Positions 10,853 through 20,019 of a stretch of 64,000 nucleotides of DNA are shown here, piece by piece (within the stretch, counting starts at the first letter, position 1; each line of letters starts with the position of its first letter). The stretch covers positions 124,001 through 188,000 of the forward strand of contig NZ_JABMCI010000068.1 in assembly GCF_013359775.1 (NCBI RefSeq), in the 5' to 3' direction. The stretch is from Cellulomonas humilata (GTDB taxonomy: Bacteria; Actinomycetota; Actinomycetes; Actinomycetales; Cellulomonadaceae). A program made the translations under genes and the position numbers. The notes beneath the pieces were generated by a model. The model ran no database searches. It worked only from the letters and a program-made list of their open reading frames with translations, and had not been told where the DNA came from.

Positions 10853-12841
10853 TCACCAGATGCGGACGCGGTCCTCAGGGGCCAGGTACAGCGCGTCGCC
10901 CGGCTGCACGTCGTAGGCCGCGTAGAACTCGTCCACGTTGCGCACCACGCCGTTGCAGCGGAACTCGTTCGGCGAGTGCGGGTCCGTCGCGATCCGGCGG
11001 ATCATCTCCTCGTCGCGACCCTTGGACTGCCACACCTGCGCCCAGCCGAGCAGCACGCGCTGCACGCCGGTCAGCCCGTCGATCACGGGCGCGTCGTCCA
11101 ACGAGGTCCCGAGCGCGATGCGGTACGCCGTGAACGCGATCGAGAGGCCGCCCAGGTCGCCGATGTTCTCGCCGATGGTCAGCTCGCCGTTGACGTGGTG
11201 CGAGCCGCCCAGCTGCACGGGGGAGAACTCGTTGTACTGGTCGATCAGCGCCTTGGTGCGCGTCTCGAACTCGGCGCGGTCGTCGGCCGTCCACCAGTCC
11301 TCGAGGCGCCCGTCGCCGTCGTACTTGGACCCCTGGTCGTCGAAGCCGTGGCCGATCTCGTGGCCGATCACGGCGCCGATCCCGCCGTAGTTGACCGCGT
11401 CGTCGGCGTCGGCGTCGAAGAACGGCGGCTGGAGGATCGCGGCCGGGAAGACGATCTCGTTCATGCCGGGGTTGTAGTACGCGTTCACCGTCTGCGGGGT
11501 CATGAACCACTCGTCGCGGTCGATCGGCTTCCCGATCTTGCCCAGCTCCCGGTCCTGCTCGAACGCGTACGCGCGGCGCACGTTGCCCAGCAGGTCGTCG
11601 GGGGCGACCTCGAGCGAGGAGTAGTCGCGCCACTGCGCGGGGTAGCCGATCTTCGGCGTGAACGCGTCCAGCTTGGCCAGCGCCTTGGCGCGCGTCTCCT
11701 CGCCCATCCAGTCCAGCTGCGAGATCGACTCGCGGTAGGCGGCGACGAGGTTGGCGACGAGCCCCTCCATCCGCGCCTTGTGCGCGGGCGGGAAGTGCCG
11801 GTCGACGTACACCTTGCCGACAGCCTCGCCGAGCACGCCCTGCACCAGCGACACCCCGCGCTTCCAGCGGTCGCGCAGCTCCTGCGCGCCGGTCAGGGTG
11901 CGGCCGTAGAAGTCGAAGTTGGCCTCGACCAGGTCGTCGGACAGGTAGGGCGCGCGGCCGGAGACGACGTGGAACGTGAGCCACGCCTTCCAGTCCTCGA
12001 GCGGCTCGCTGACCCACAGGGCGGCGAACGCCTCGGCGAACGACGGCTCGCGCACCACCAGCTGCTCGAAGGCGCCGGCCGGGGCGCCGAGCGCGATCAC
12101 CCACGAGCGCCAGTCGAAGCCCGGCGCGCGCTCGGCCAGCTCGGTCAGGGTCAGGGCGTTGTACGTCAGGTCGGCGTCGCGGTCCTTGACCACGTCCCAG
12201 TGCCCGGCGGCCAGCTTGGTCTCCAGGGCCACGATCCGGCCGGCGAGGTCGTCGGCCTGGGCCTCGTCCGCGGCGGCACCGCCGAGCGTCAGCATGCGGG
12301 CGACGTGCGGGCGGTACGCCGCGAGCACGGCCGCGTACTGCTCGTCGCGGTAGTAGGCCTCGTCGGGCAGGCCCAGGCCGCTCTGCACCAGGTGCACGGC
12401 GTACTTCGTCGGCTCCTTGGCGTCGTTGTCGACGTAGAACTGCACCGCGCCGCCGGCGCCCGTGCGCTGGAGGGCGCCCAGCGCACCCGTCAGCTCCGCC
12501 TGCGTCGTGGCGGCCTCCACCAGGGCGAGGTCGGTGCGCAGCGGGGCGGTGCCCGCGGCCGCGACGGCGTCGGTGTCCATGAAGGACGCGTACACGGCGC
12601 CCACCTTGGCCTCGACGGAGTCGGCTGCGCCCCCCGCGGCAGCCGCGGCGCCGGCGTCCGCGATGATGTCGCGCACCTGCTCCTCGGCCTGGTCGTGCAG
12701 GGCGCGGAACGAGCCGTCCATGGCCCGGTCGGCGGGGATCTCATGGCTGGCGAGCCAGCGTCCGTTCACGTGGGCGTAGAGGTCGTCCTGGGGACGGACG
12801 TCGGGGTCGAGGGCGGTGAGGTCGATGCCACTGCGCGTCAT
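10853..12841 (-). CDS. M13 family (neprilysin-like) zinc metallopeptidase
   Basis: A 662-residue peptidase, the usual bacterial PepO/M13 length. The zinc motif HEIGHGFDDQGSKYDGDG (about residue 490 on), the third-ligand motif GENIGDLGG about 55 residues later, and the substrate-binding NAYYNP element (M13 NAYY) are all present. The N-terminal part carries the typical PQDDLYAHVNGRWL. There is no signal peptide, so it should act in the cytoplasm or be exported non-classically. I start at the ATG at 12841; a GTG two codons upstream is also possible. It converges with the DUF6636-like gene and is divergent from rpiB. Confidence 0.92.
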   Translation of the reverse strand: MTRSGIDLTALDPDVRPQDDLYAHVNGRWLASHEIPADRAMDGSFRALHDQAEEQVRDIIADAGAAAAAGGAADSVEAKVGAVYASFMDTDAVAAAGTAPLRTDLALVEAATTQAELTGALGALQRTGAGGAVQFYVDNDAKEPTKYAVHLVQSGLGLPDEAYYRDEQYAAVLAAYRPHVARMLTLGGAAADEAQADDLAGRIVALETKLAAGHWDVVKDRDADLTYNALTLTELAERAPGFDWRSWVIALGAPAGAFEQLVVREPSFAEAFAALWVSEPLEDWKAWLTFHVVSGRAPYLSDDLVEANFDFYGRTLTGAQELRDRWKRGVSLVQGVLGEAVGKVYVDRHFPPAHKARMEGLVANLVAAYRESISQLDWMGEETRAKALAKLDAFTPKIGYPAQWRDYSSLEVAPDDLLGNVRRAYAFEQDRELGKIGKPIDRDEWFMTPQTVNAYYNPGMNEIVFPAAILQPPFFDADADDAVNYGGIGAVIGHEIGHGFDDQGSKYDGDGRLEDWWTADDRAEFETRTKALIDQYNEFSPVQLGGSHHVNGELTIGENIGDLGGLSIAFTAYRIALGTSLDDAPVIDGLTGVQRVLLGWAQVWQSKGRDEEMIRRIATDPHSPNEFRCNGVVRNVDEFYAAYDVQPGDALYLAPEDRVRIW

Positions 12842-12931
12842 GGGCACAGCCTACGGACGGGTTGCCGGACGACGAGATCGGTTACGCCGAGGGCGGACCG
12901 GGACCTGGGCACGGTGCGGCAGGATGGGCCC

Positions 12932-13381
12932 ATGCGTATCCATGTCGCCTCCGACCACGCCGGCTACGAGCTCAAGGTCGCGCTCGTCGAGCACCTGCGC
13001 GCTGCCGGTCACGACGTCGTCGACCACGGCGCCGACACGTACGACGCCCTCGACGACTACCCGCCGTTCTGCTTCGCGGCGGGGGAGGCCGTGGTCGCCG
13101 AGCCGGGCAGCCTGGGGGTCGTCATCGGCGGTTCGGGCAACGGTGAGCAGATCGCCGCGAACAAGGTGACCGGCGTGCGCGCCGCCCTCGCCTGGAACCT
13201 GGCCACCGCGCAGCTGGGGCGCCAGCACAACGACGCGAACGTCGTCGCCGTCGGCGCCCGTCAGCACTCCGTCGACGAGGCGCTCGCGCTGGTGGACGCG
13301 TTCGTGGCCGAGCCGTTCAGCCACGACCCGCGCCACCAGCGCCGGATCGACCTCCTCGCGGACTACGAGGCCGCTCGCTAG
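12932..13381 (+). CDS. rpiB: Ribose 5-phosphate isomerase B
   Basis: A 149-residue enzyme interconverting ribose 5-phosphate and ribulose 5-phosphate in the pentose phosphate pathway. It has SDHAGYELK at the N-terminus and GGSGNGEQIAANK, the mycobacterial-type active-site loop in which a glutamate takes the place of the catalytic cysteine of E. coli RpiB. The C-terminal DPRHQRRIDLL is also typical. The ATG at 12932 follows AGGATGG. Its stop lies one base before the stop of the convergent acetyltransferase. Confidence 0.95.
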   Translation: MRIHVASDHAGYELKVALVEHLRAAGHDVVDHGADTYDALDDYPPFCFAAGEAVVAEPGSLGVVIGGSGNGEQIAANKVTGVRAALAWNLATAQLGRQHNDANVVAVGARQHSVDEALALVDAFVAEPFSHDPRHQRRIDLLADYEAAR

Positions 13382-13382
13382 C

Positions 13383-14651
13383 TCACCAGACGTAGTTGCA
13401 CATCGGCGCGACGGGCCACAGGAACGCGGCCGCCGCCGTCTGGAGCGTGCCGGGCGTCCGCTCGGTCACCAGCCCCGCGCGGGCCTGGGCTGCGAACGAC
13501 CGACCGCCGAGGTAGGCGGCACCGAGCTCGCGCACGTCGAGCACCAGGTCGGCGTCGTCCTGCGTCCGGGTCACCTCGGCCGGGTACGCCCCGTCGTCCT
13601 GGCGGGCACCCGTGGTCAGGCGCCAGCGGCCGGCGTTGGCGGTCAGCCGTGCGTCGGTGACCTCGAGGACCACGTCGACAGGTGCGGAGTACCGACGTCC
13701 GGCAAGCGCGACCGGGAGGTCGAGCAGACGGACCCACAGGTTGTCGTTGACCTTGGGCACCACGGCGCGCGGGTTCTCCAGCAGGAGGAGCAGCGGGTCG
13801 TCGACGGGGAGCAGCGGTCCCTCGACGGTCGCGGTGAGGTCGAGGTCGAGCAGGAACGACCACAGGCGGTGCGTCGCGGCCGCGTCGAGCGCGACGGCTT
13901 CGCGGACCTTGACGACCCCCGCCGGGCCGCCCTCCGCCCAGTTCTCCTTGCGGCGGAACAGGGCGAAGGCCCGCGCGTTCCCGGAGGCGTCGCGGACGGT
14001 CGCGATGCGCAGCGGCTCGGCGCCCTCGCGCCAGGCGGGCGGGTCGACCAGCATCCGAGTCCGCCACACCTCGGTGTCGCGGGTGATCCAGCCGGGCCGT
14101 CCGGCGCCCGCGGCGCGGTGGACCTCGTCGACGACCGCGCTGTGCGCGGCGACGTCGGCGGTCGCGAGCGTCACGGTCAGCTCCTCGGAGCCGGGGACGT
14201 CCCGGAGGGCGGCGCCGCGCGCGATCTTGACGCGGACGTCGTCGGCGGCCGAGCCGTAGCCGTACCGCCCGTAGATCGCGTGCTCCGCGGCGAACAGCGC
14301 GGAGACGGGCTCGCCGCGGTCCAGCGACCGGGCGAAGTGGGAGTCGATCATCGCGGTGAGCAGCCCGCGACGACGCTGGTCCGGACGGGCGCCCACCCAG
14401 GTCAGGCCCGAGCACGCGATCGACGTCCCGGGCACGGGCAGGTCGTGCGGGTACGAGGCGTGCACGGCGGCGAGGCCCCCGGCGGGATCCTCGACGGCCT
14501 GCGCGCGGTCCCACGTGAAGGTGATCGGGACGATCGCGTCCGTCTCCGGGGTGGAGTCGAACGCGAACGCGAGGCGGTCCACCTCGAGGAACTCGCGCAT
14601 GCGGTCCTCGGGCACGTCGACGAGGCGGTATCCGGCGGGAAGCGGGTTCAT
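13383..14651 (-). CDS. GNAT acetyltransferase of the Eis (enhanced intracellular survival) family
   Basis: A 422-residue tandem-GNAT protein. An N-terminal GNAT domain has the acetyl-CoA loop GLTWVGARPDQRRRGLLTAMI (about 78-98); the middle is a second GNAT-like domain, and the C-terminus is an SCP2-like fold (RLTANAGRWRLTT). Eis enzymes use the C-terminal carboxylate as a base, and here the protein ends MCNYVW. Eis proteins acetylate aminoglycosides and other amines at several positions; the actual substrate here is unknown. The start at 14651 is chosen over an ATG three codons upstream; neither has a strong ribosome-binding site. Confidence 0.85.
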   Translation of the reverse strand: MNPLPAGYRLVDVPEDRMREFLEVDRLAFAFDSTPETDAIVPITFTWDRAQAVEDPAGGLAAVHASYPHDLPVPGTSIACSGLTWVGARPDQRRRGLLTAMIDSHFARSLDRGEPVSALFAAEHAIYGRYGYGSAADDVRVKIARGAALRDVPGSEELTVTLATADVAAHSAVVDEVHRAAGAGRPGWITRDTEVWRTRMLVDPPAWREGAEPLRIATVRDASGNARAFALFRRKENWAEGGPAGVVKVREAVALDAAATHRLWSFLLDLDLTATVEGPLLPVDDPLLLLLENPRAVVPKVNDNLWVRLLDLPVALAGRRYSAPVDVVLEVTDARLTANAGRWRLTTGARQDDGAYPAEVTRTQDDADLVLDVRELGAAYLGGRSFAAQARAGLVTERTPGTLQTAAAAFLWPVAPMCNYVW

Positions 14652-14738
14652 GCCACCCATCGTCCGGTACCGCACGCCCCGGGAACACTCATTTCCGGGC
14701 GCGGCACTCCGGCAGTGACCTGCGGATACGCTCACCGG

Positions 14739-15830
14739 GTGCGGGGGACGCGGCAGGCGCCGAGACAGGGGCTCTACTCGCGCGCCTCGCTCGCTGCACG
14801 CCGCTGGAGCGGCCGCTCGCAGGTGGTCCTCGTGGCCGTGCTCGTGCTCTGCGCGGCCCTGCTCGTGGTGGGCATCCTGGAGCAGCCGGAGTGGTTCCCC
14901 CCGTCCGCGTTCCTGCTCCTGATCGTGGTGGCCGTGTTCCTGCTGCGGCTGCGCCAGCTCGCGGTGCTCGGCGCGGTCGTGATGGCGTGCACCTGGGGCC
15001 TGTGGGTGTGGGGCGCGCCGACGCTGATCCCGGGTGTCCTCGTGGTGGTCACGATCGCCGTGATCGCCAGTATCGCGTTCGCCCGCGGGCGGGAGCGGCT
15101 CGGCCTCCAGGGCGCTCCCGGCGACCTCATGCTGGTCGACCTGCGCGACCGCCTGGCAGCCCACGGGCGCGTCCCCCCGCTGCCCGCGGGTTGGCGCGTG
15201 GACAGCGAGATCCGCTCTGCGCACGCCGACGGGTTCTCCGGGGACTTCATGGTGGCGGGCACGCGGTCGGGCGGAGCCACCCTCGAGATCGTGCTGGTCG
15301 ACGTCTCGGGCAAGGGGCTGGACGCCGGTGTCCGGTCGCTCCAGCTCTCGGGGGCGTTCGGCGGCCTGCTCGGTGCGCTGCCGCGCGACGAGTTCCTCGG
15401 CGCCGCCAACCAGTACCTGCTCGACCAGGCGTGGGACGAGGGGTTCGCCACGGCCATCCACGTGGCGTTCGACCTGCCCAGCGGTGACTTCTGGGTGTGC
15501 TCGGCGGGCCACCCGCCCGCCGTCCAGCTGCATGCCGGGTCGGGACGGCTCGACCTGCTCGACACGATCGGGAGCCCCGCGCTCGGCGTGATCCCCGACT
15601 TCCGGTGCGCGGCGCGGGCCGGCCGGCTGGAGCACGGTGACGTCCTCATGCTCTACACCGACGGGGTGGTCGAGGTGCGCGGCGGTGACCTCGACCAGGG
15701 AATCGACCGGCTGATGGGGGTGGCCGACCGCGTCCTGAGTCCCGGCCGCGGATCGGCCGCGGCGGTGCTGGCGGGTGTCCACGCCGCCGACGACGACGAC
15801 CGCGCCGTGGTCCTGGTCCGCCGCGCCTGA
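14739..15830 (+). CDS. Membrane-anchored PP2C-type phosphatase (SpoIIE family)
   Basis: A 363-residue protein with about four transmembrane segments (residues 23-113, for instance VVLVAVLVLCAALLVVGIL) followed by a cytosolic SpoIIE/PPM phosphatase domain (about 145-363). Metal-binding motifs are visible: FSGDFM, VDVSGKGLDAG, YTDGVVE and the terminal DDDDRAVVLV. It should dephosphorylate a phosphoserine or phosphothreonine, often on an anti-sigma-factor antagonist, but no STAS or anti-sigma gene is adjacent. GTG at 14739 precedes the first basic and hydrophobic residues. It is divergent from the Eis-like gene and convergent with the acyltransferase. Confidence 0.88.
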   Translation: MRGTRQAPRQGLYSRASLAARRWSGRSQVVLVAVLVLCAALLVVGILEQPEWFPPSAFLLLIVVAVFLLRLRQLAVLGAVVMACTWGLWVWGAPTLIPGVLVVVTIAVIASIAFARGRERLGLQGAPGDLMLVDLRDRLAAHGRVPPLPAGWRVDSEIRSAHADGFSGDFMVAGTRSGGATLEIVLVDVSGKGLDAGVRSLQLSGAFGGLLGALPRDEFLGAANQYLLDQAWDEGFATAIHVAFDLPSGDFWVCSAGHPPAVQLHAGSGRLDLLDTIGSPALGVIPDFRCAARAGRLEHGDVLMLYTDGVVEVRGGDLDQGIDRLMGVADRVLSPGRGSAAAVLAGVHAADDDDRAVVLVRRA

Positions 15831-15836
15831 CCGGGG

Positions 15837-17753
15837 TCAGGGCTGGATCGCCTGCGCCAGCCAGTCGGCGTAGCCCGCGCGGCCCCCGTCCGGTCGCAGG
15901 TGGATGTCGTCGCCGTACAGCCAGCCGCGGTTCGCCGTCGCCAGCGAGTCCCAGTCGAGGACGCGGACGTTCGGGTACTCCGGCGCGACGCGGGCGAAGA
16001 GCTCGTTGTCGAACGCCGCCCACGTGCGGGGGACGTGCACGTTCACCAGGAACACCCGCCGGTCCGTCGTGAGGTCGAGCAACGAGCGCAGGGTCGCCTC
16101 GTCGATCGGCCCGTTGGTCCCGCCGTGCACGATCACCGTGTGGCCCAGGGTGCCGGCGGCCGCGGCGGCCCGGACCAGGTCGACCATGACGGCGAACTGC
16201 CGCGACACCTCGGCGTCCGCGGCGATGCCCCGGGCGGCCAGCTCCTCCGCGGCGCCCAGCATCACGGAGTCGCCGAAGCCGGAGGCGGCTCCGACGGTCT
16301 CGACCGGTGGGGGAGGGACCGCGGGCGCGACCGGTGTGGTGGTGCTCGGCGTCGGGACCGGGGTGACCGTCGTGCGGGGCGTCGACGACGCCGGTGGGGT
16401 GGAGGTGGCTGCGGGCGCCGCGACGGGCTGCCACCGGGTGGTCGGGGGTACCTGCGCGAGCGCGGCGGTGGCGACCCCGCCGACGACCACCATCCCGACC
16501 CCGGCCGCGACCACCCGGAGCACCGCACGGGGGCGGTCCGCGCCGGCGTCCCGCACCCGGGCGGCGACCCGGCCGACCGCGCCCCGCCGGACCGGCAGCT
16601 CGACGAGCCGGTAGGACAGCTCGGCGATCGCCAGCACGACGGCGAGGCGCAGCGGTGTCGCGAGCCAAGGCGAGACGGCGATGTCGACGCCCGGCCGCGT
16701 GAGCATGAAGACCGGCCAGTGCCACAGGTAGATCCCGTAGGACCGCTCACCGAGCCAGCGCCACGGCTGCCGGGCGAGGGCTCGCCCGAGCAGTCCCGCC
16801 GGGTCCGCCACCGCGCCGACCAGCACCGCCGCCAGCACGGAGAACGCGAGGAACCCACCGCGGTAGAGGGCGTTGCTGAACTCGTCCACCCAGACGAACG
16901 CCGCGAGGATGCCGAGCAGCGCCGTGCCGCCCAGCACGTCGGTGACACCGGCCTCGAACCTCCGCACGGCGCTGCCGCGCTCGCGCAGCCACGGCCCGGC
17001 GTGCTGCCACGTCCGCCACGGCGTCCAGACCGCCGCCATCGCGGCTCCCACCAGCAGCCCCATGGAGTGGGTGTCGGTGCCGAAGTACGCGCGGCTCGGG
17101 TCGTTCGGGACGGGCGAGGACGTGCGGACGGCGACGACGACCATCGCGGCGGTGGACAGCAGGGCCAGGACGGCGGCCAGCTGCCCGACCCGGGCGCGGC
17201 CCGCCCGCACCGCGAGCAGCGCGACCAGCGGGAAGACCAGGTAGAACTGCTCCTCGATGGCCAGTGACCACAGGTGCTGGAGCAGCGGGGGCCGGCTGAC
17301 CAGCTCGAAGTACGACCGGTCCGCCACCACCTGCCACCAGTTCGACACGTACCCGGCGGCCGCGAGGATGTCGCCGCGCAGCTCGCGCGCCTCGCTGGGC
17401 ATCGCCACCGCGACGCCCGCCATCGCGACCAGCAGGAGACCGAGAGCGGGCAGCAGGCGCCGGGCGCGCCGGGCGTAGAACCGCCGGAACGAGAACCGCC
17501 CGGTCTGCTCCACCTCGTCGAGGACCAGCGTCGTGATGAGGAACCCGGACAGGACGAAGAACACGTCCACGCCCAGGAACCCGCCGCGCATCCACGGCGC
17601 GCCGAGGTGGTACACGACCACGCCGGCGACGGCGATCGCGCGGATCCCGTCCAGGCCGCCCAGGTGGGGAAGGCGCGTGAACGGCACCACGGCGGTCACC
17701 CGGGGTGTGGTGCGCGTCCCGACGAGCGCGGAGCGCTGGACGGTGACGGTCAT
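15837..17753 (-). CDS. Membrane acyltransferase (OafA/YrhL, acyltransferase 3) with C-terminal SGNH domain
   Basis: A 638-residue protein. An N-terminal acyltransferase-3 region with about ten transmembrane helices starts LGGLDGIRAIAVAGVVVYHL, then RGGFLGVDVFFVLSGFLIT, a signature of OafA-like O-acetyltransferases. A Pro/Thr-rich linker (about 425-480) leads to an extracytoplasmic SGNH-like domain with GFGDSVMLGA (Ser-block) and DDIHLRPDGG (Asp/His block). Such proteins O-acetylate cell-wall polymers or exported glycans. Start ATG at 17753 has GGGAG upstream; an in-frame upstream extension has none. It may be the last gene of the sulfur operon upstream, but a 106-base gap separates them. Confidence 0.92.
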   Translation of the reverse strand: MTVTVQRSALVGTRTTPRVTAVVPFTRLPHLGGLDGIRAIAVAGVVVYHLGAPWMRGGFLGVDVFFVLSGFLITTLVLDEVEQTGRFSFRRFYARRARRLLPALGLLLVAMAGVAVAMPSEARELRGDILAAAGYVSNWWQVVADRSYFELVSRPPLLQHLWSLAIEEQFYLVFPLVALLAVRAGRARVGQLAAVLALLSTAAMVVVAVRTSSPVPNDPSRAYFGTDTHSMGLLVGAAMAAVWTPWRTWQHAGPWLRERGSAVRRFEAGVTDVLGGTALLGILAAFVWVDEFSNALYRGGFLAFSVLAAVLVGAVADPAGLLGRALARQPWRWLGERSYGIYLWHWPVFMLTRPGVDIAVSPWLATPLRLAVVLAIAELSYRLVELPVRRGAVGRVAARVRDAGADRPRAVLRVVAAGVGMVVVGGVATAALAQVPPTTRWQPVAAPAATSTPPASSTPRTTVTPVPTPSTTTPVAPAVPPPPVETVGAASGFGDSVMLGAAEELAARGIAADAEVSRQFAVMVDLVRAAAAAGTLGHTVIVHGGTNGPIDEATLRSLLDLTTDRRVFLVNVHVPRTWAAFDNELFARVAPEYPNVRVLDWDSLATANRGWLYGDDIHLRPDGGRAGYADWLAQAIQP

Positions 17754-17859
17754 GGATCTCCCGGGTCGAGGCGGTGCGCGGTCGACGCGCCGGCGCCTCC
17801 CGTGCGGCCAGGCTAGGTCGGCGGGCACGGCGGGCAGCCGAGGACACGCGGGAGGCGGG

Positions 17860-18189
17860 TCAGTCGTCGGGGAACCAGATCGCGCGGCGCAGTGCGACGC
17901 GGGTGCCGTCCGCGCTCAGCGGGGTGTCCTCGTCGCGCAGCAGCGCCAGCGCGCGCGTGGCGTGCCGGGCCGGCGGGCTGCCCGCGGCGTTGACCACCCG
18001 CCACCAGGGCACCCCCGAGCCGGCATGGCTCATGACCTGGCCGACCTGCCGCGGCCCCCCGCGGCGGACCCCGTCGCGCGCCTCCAGCAGGTCGCCGACC
18101 ACCTCGGCGATCGTCCCGTAGGTCATCGCGCGACCCGCGGGGATCGCCGCCACGAGGTCGAGGACGGCCTCCGCGTAGTCGTCGTCCAT
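17860..18189 (-). CDS. Alkyltransferase-like protein (ATL, MGMT family)
   Basis: A 109-residue winged-helix domain of the O6-alkylguanine-DNA alkyltransferase family. The acceptor-cysteine motif PCHRV is replaced by VPWWRVV, so the protein should bind O6-alkylguanine and flag it for nucleotide excision repair without removing it, as described for ATL proteins. GRAMTYGTIAEVVG and the Gly/Arg loop RRGGPRQVGQVM (helix-turn-helix and arginine-finger region) are intact. It starts ten bases after the CoA-binding gene and is probably the last close member of that operon. Confidence 0.88.
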   Translation of the reverse strand: MDDDYAEAVLDLVAAIPAGRAMTYGTIAEVVGDLLEARDGVRRGGPRQVGQVMSHAGSGVPWWRVVNAAGSPPARHATRALALLRDEDTPLSADGTRVALRRAIWFPDD

Positions 18190-18199
18190 CGCGGGCGGC

Positions 18200-18691
18200 T
18201 CAGCCCAGCGCGCGCTTGGAGCTGATCACGCCGGTGTCGAAGCCGGCCAGGTGCAGCCCACCGTGGAACCGCGCGTGCTCGATCTTCACGCACCGGTCCA
18301 TGACGACCGTCAGCCCCGCGGCCTCACCGCGCCGGGCGACGTCCTCGTGCCACGAGCCGAGCTGGAGCCACAGCGCCTTGGCGCCGACGGCGATCGTCTC
18401 GTCGAGCACGGTGGGCAGGTCGTCGTGGCGGCGGAACACGTCCACCAGGTCGGGCACGACCGGCAGCGACTCGAGCGACGGGTACACCGGTCGGCCGAGG
18501 ATCTCGTCGGCGCGCGGGTTGACGAAGTACACGTCGTACGGGGAACTGGACAACAGGTAGGTGGCCACGAAGAAGCTCGCGCGGGCCGGGTTGTTCGACG
18601 CCCCGACGATCGCGATGGACTTCGTGGAGTGCAGGAGCGCGAGGCGCTCGGGGGCGCTCGGTCCCAGCCAGGTGCGCGTGCCGGTGCTCAT
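18200..18691 (-). CDS. CoA-binding protein (YccU-like)
   Basis: A 163-residue single-domain Rossmann protein of the succinyl-CoA synthetase-type CoA-binding family. The nucleotide loop IAIVGASNNPARASF lies near residues 26-40 and FVNPRADEILGRPVYPSL follows. The late VVMDRCVKIEH is typical of the YccU-like group. These small proteins bind CoA or acyl-CoA; their role is unknown. The ATG at 18691 overlaps the metY stop (ATGA), tying its translation to metY and hinting at a link with CoA or acetyl-CoA use in sulfur amino acid synthesis (inference). Confidence 0.85.
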   Translation of the reverse strand: MSTGTRTWLGPSAPERLALLHSTKSIAIVGASNNPARASFFVATYLLSSSPYDVYFVNPRADEILGRPVYPSLESLPVVPDLVDVFRRHDDLPTVLDETIAVGAKALWLQLGSWHEDVARRGEAAGLTVVMDRCVKIEHARFHGGLHLAGFDTGVISSKRALG

Positions 18692-20019
18692 GCCGCCACC
18701 CCCGTCCGGGTGCGTCCGGTGGCAGCCGTGAGGGCCTGGTCGAGGTCCCAGAGGATGTCCTCGCCGTCCTCGAGCCCCACGCTGATCCGCACCAGGTCCG
18801 CGGGCACGCCCGCCGCCGCCAGCTGCTCGGCGTTCAGCTGCTGGTGGGTGGTGGACCCGGGGTGGATGACCAGGGTGCGGGCGTCGCCCACGTTGGCCAG
18901 GTGGCTGGCCAGCTGCAGGCTCTCGATGAACGCGCGGCCGATGGTGCGGCCGTCCTTGTCGTCGGTGGCCCGCAGCCCGAACGCGAACACGGCGCCGGGG
19001 CCGAGCGGCAGGTAGTGGTTGGCGCGCTCGTGGTGCGGGTGGCTGGGCAGGCCGGCCCAGTTGACGTACGAGACGCGGGGGTCGGCCTCGAGCCACTCGG
19101 CGACCAGCCGGGTGTTCACGAGGTGCGCGTCCAGCCGCTGGGGGAGCGTCTCCACGCCCTGCAGCAGGTTGAACGCGGACTGCGGCGAGAGGGCAGGGCC
19201 GATGTCGCGCAGCTGCTCCGAGCGGAGCTTGGTGAGGAACCCGTACTCGCCGAAGTTCTCCCACCAGCGCACCCCGCCGTAGGACGCGACGGGCTCGGTC
19301 ATCTGCGGGAACCGGCCGGAGCCCCAGTCGAACCGCCCCGACTCGACGACGATCCCGCCGAGCGTGGTGCCGTGGCCGCCGAGGAACTTGGTCACCGAGT
19401 GGATGACGATGTCGGCGCCGTGCTCGATCGGGCGGACCAGGTAGGGCGTGGCCAGCGTGGCGTCGACGACGAACGGGATCCCGGCGGCGTGCGCGACCTC
19501 GGCCAGCCCGGCCAGGTCGGCGATCTCGCCGGACGGGTTGGCGATGACCTCGGCGTACAGCACCTTGGTCTCGGGCCGGATGGCCGCGGCGTAGTCGGCG
19601 GGGTCGGTGCCGGGCACGAACGTGGTGTCGACCCCGAACCGGCGCAGCGTCACGTCGAGCGCGGTGACCGTGCCGCCGTACAGCTGCGACGAGGCGACGA
19701 TGTGGTCCCCGGCGCCGACGAGCGCGGCGAAGGTGATGAACTCCGCGGACATGCCCGACGCCGTGGCGACCGCACCGATCCCGCCCTCGAGCGAGGCGAT
19801 CCGCTCCTCGAGCGCGGCGACCGTCGGGTTCCCGATCCGGGAGTAGATGTTCCCGTACTTCTGGAGCGCGAAGAGGTTGGCGGCGTCGGCGGTGTCCTGG
19901 AACACGAACGACGTCGTCTGGTAGATCGGCACGGCCCGCGCACCGGTGGTCGCGTCGGGGATCCCGCCGGCGTGCAGCGCCCGCGTGCGGAAGCCGAAGC
20001 GGTGGTCGGGGCTGGTCAT
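18688..20019 (-). CDS. metY: O-acetylhomoserine (thiol)-lyase / sulfhydrylase
   Basis: A 443-residue PLP enzyme of the Cys/Met metabolism family. It makes homocysteine from O-acetylhomoserine and sulfide, releasing acetate. The N-terminus [18 protein letters not shown] and [23 protein letters not shown] and the PLP-lysine motif [15 protein letters not shown] match MetY, and the length is right for MetY rather than the shorter cystathionine synthase. The ATG at 20019 overlaps the acs stop (ATGA), and its own stop overlaps the next gene. Its place behind sulfonate-import genes and a cysteine-rich leader fits regulation by sulfur supply. Confidence 0.95.
   Translation of the reverse strand: MTSPDHRFGFRTRALHAGGIPDATTGARAVPIYQTTSFVFQDTADAANLFALQKYGNIYSRIGNPTVAALEERIASLEGGIGAVATASGMSAEFITFAALVGAGDHIVASSQLYGGTVTALDVTLRRFGVDTTFVPGTDPADYAAAIRPETKVLYAEVIANPSGEIADLAGLAEVAHAAGIPFVVDATLATPYLVRPIEHGADIVIHSVTKFLGGHGTTLGGIVVESGRFDWGSGRFPQMTEPVASYGGVRWWENFGEYGFLTKLRSEQLRDIGPALSPQSAFNLLQGVETLPQRLDAHLVNTRLVAEWLEADPRVSYVNWAGLPSHPHHERANHYLPLGPGAVFAFGLRATDDKDGRTIGRAFIESLQLASHLANVGDARTLVIHPGSTTHQQLNAEQLAAAGVPADLVRISVGLEDGEDILWDLDQALTAATGRTRTGVAA

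Noticed and set aside
10727..12930. Long plus-strand frame upstream of and in frame with rpiB
   Set aside because: It lies antisense to the M13 peptidase; RpiB is complete from the ATG at 12932, so the extension is not part of it.
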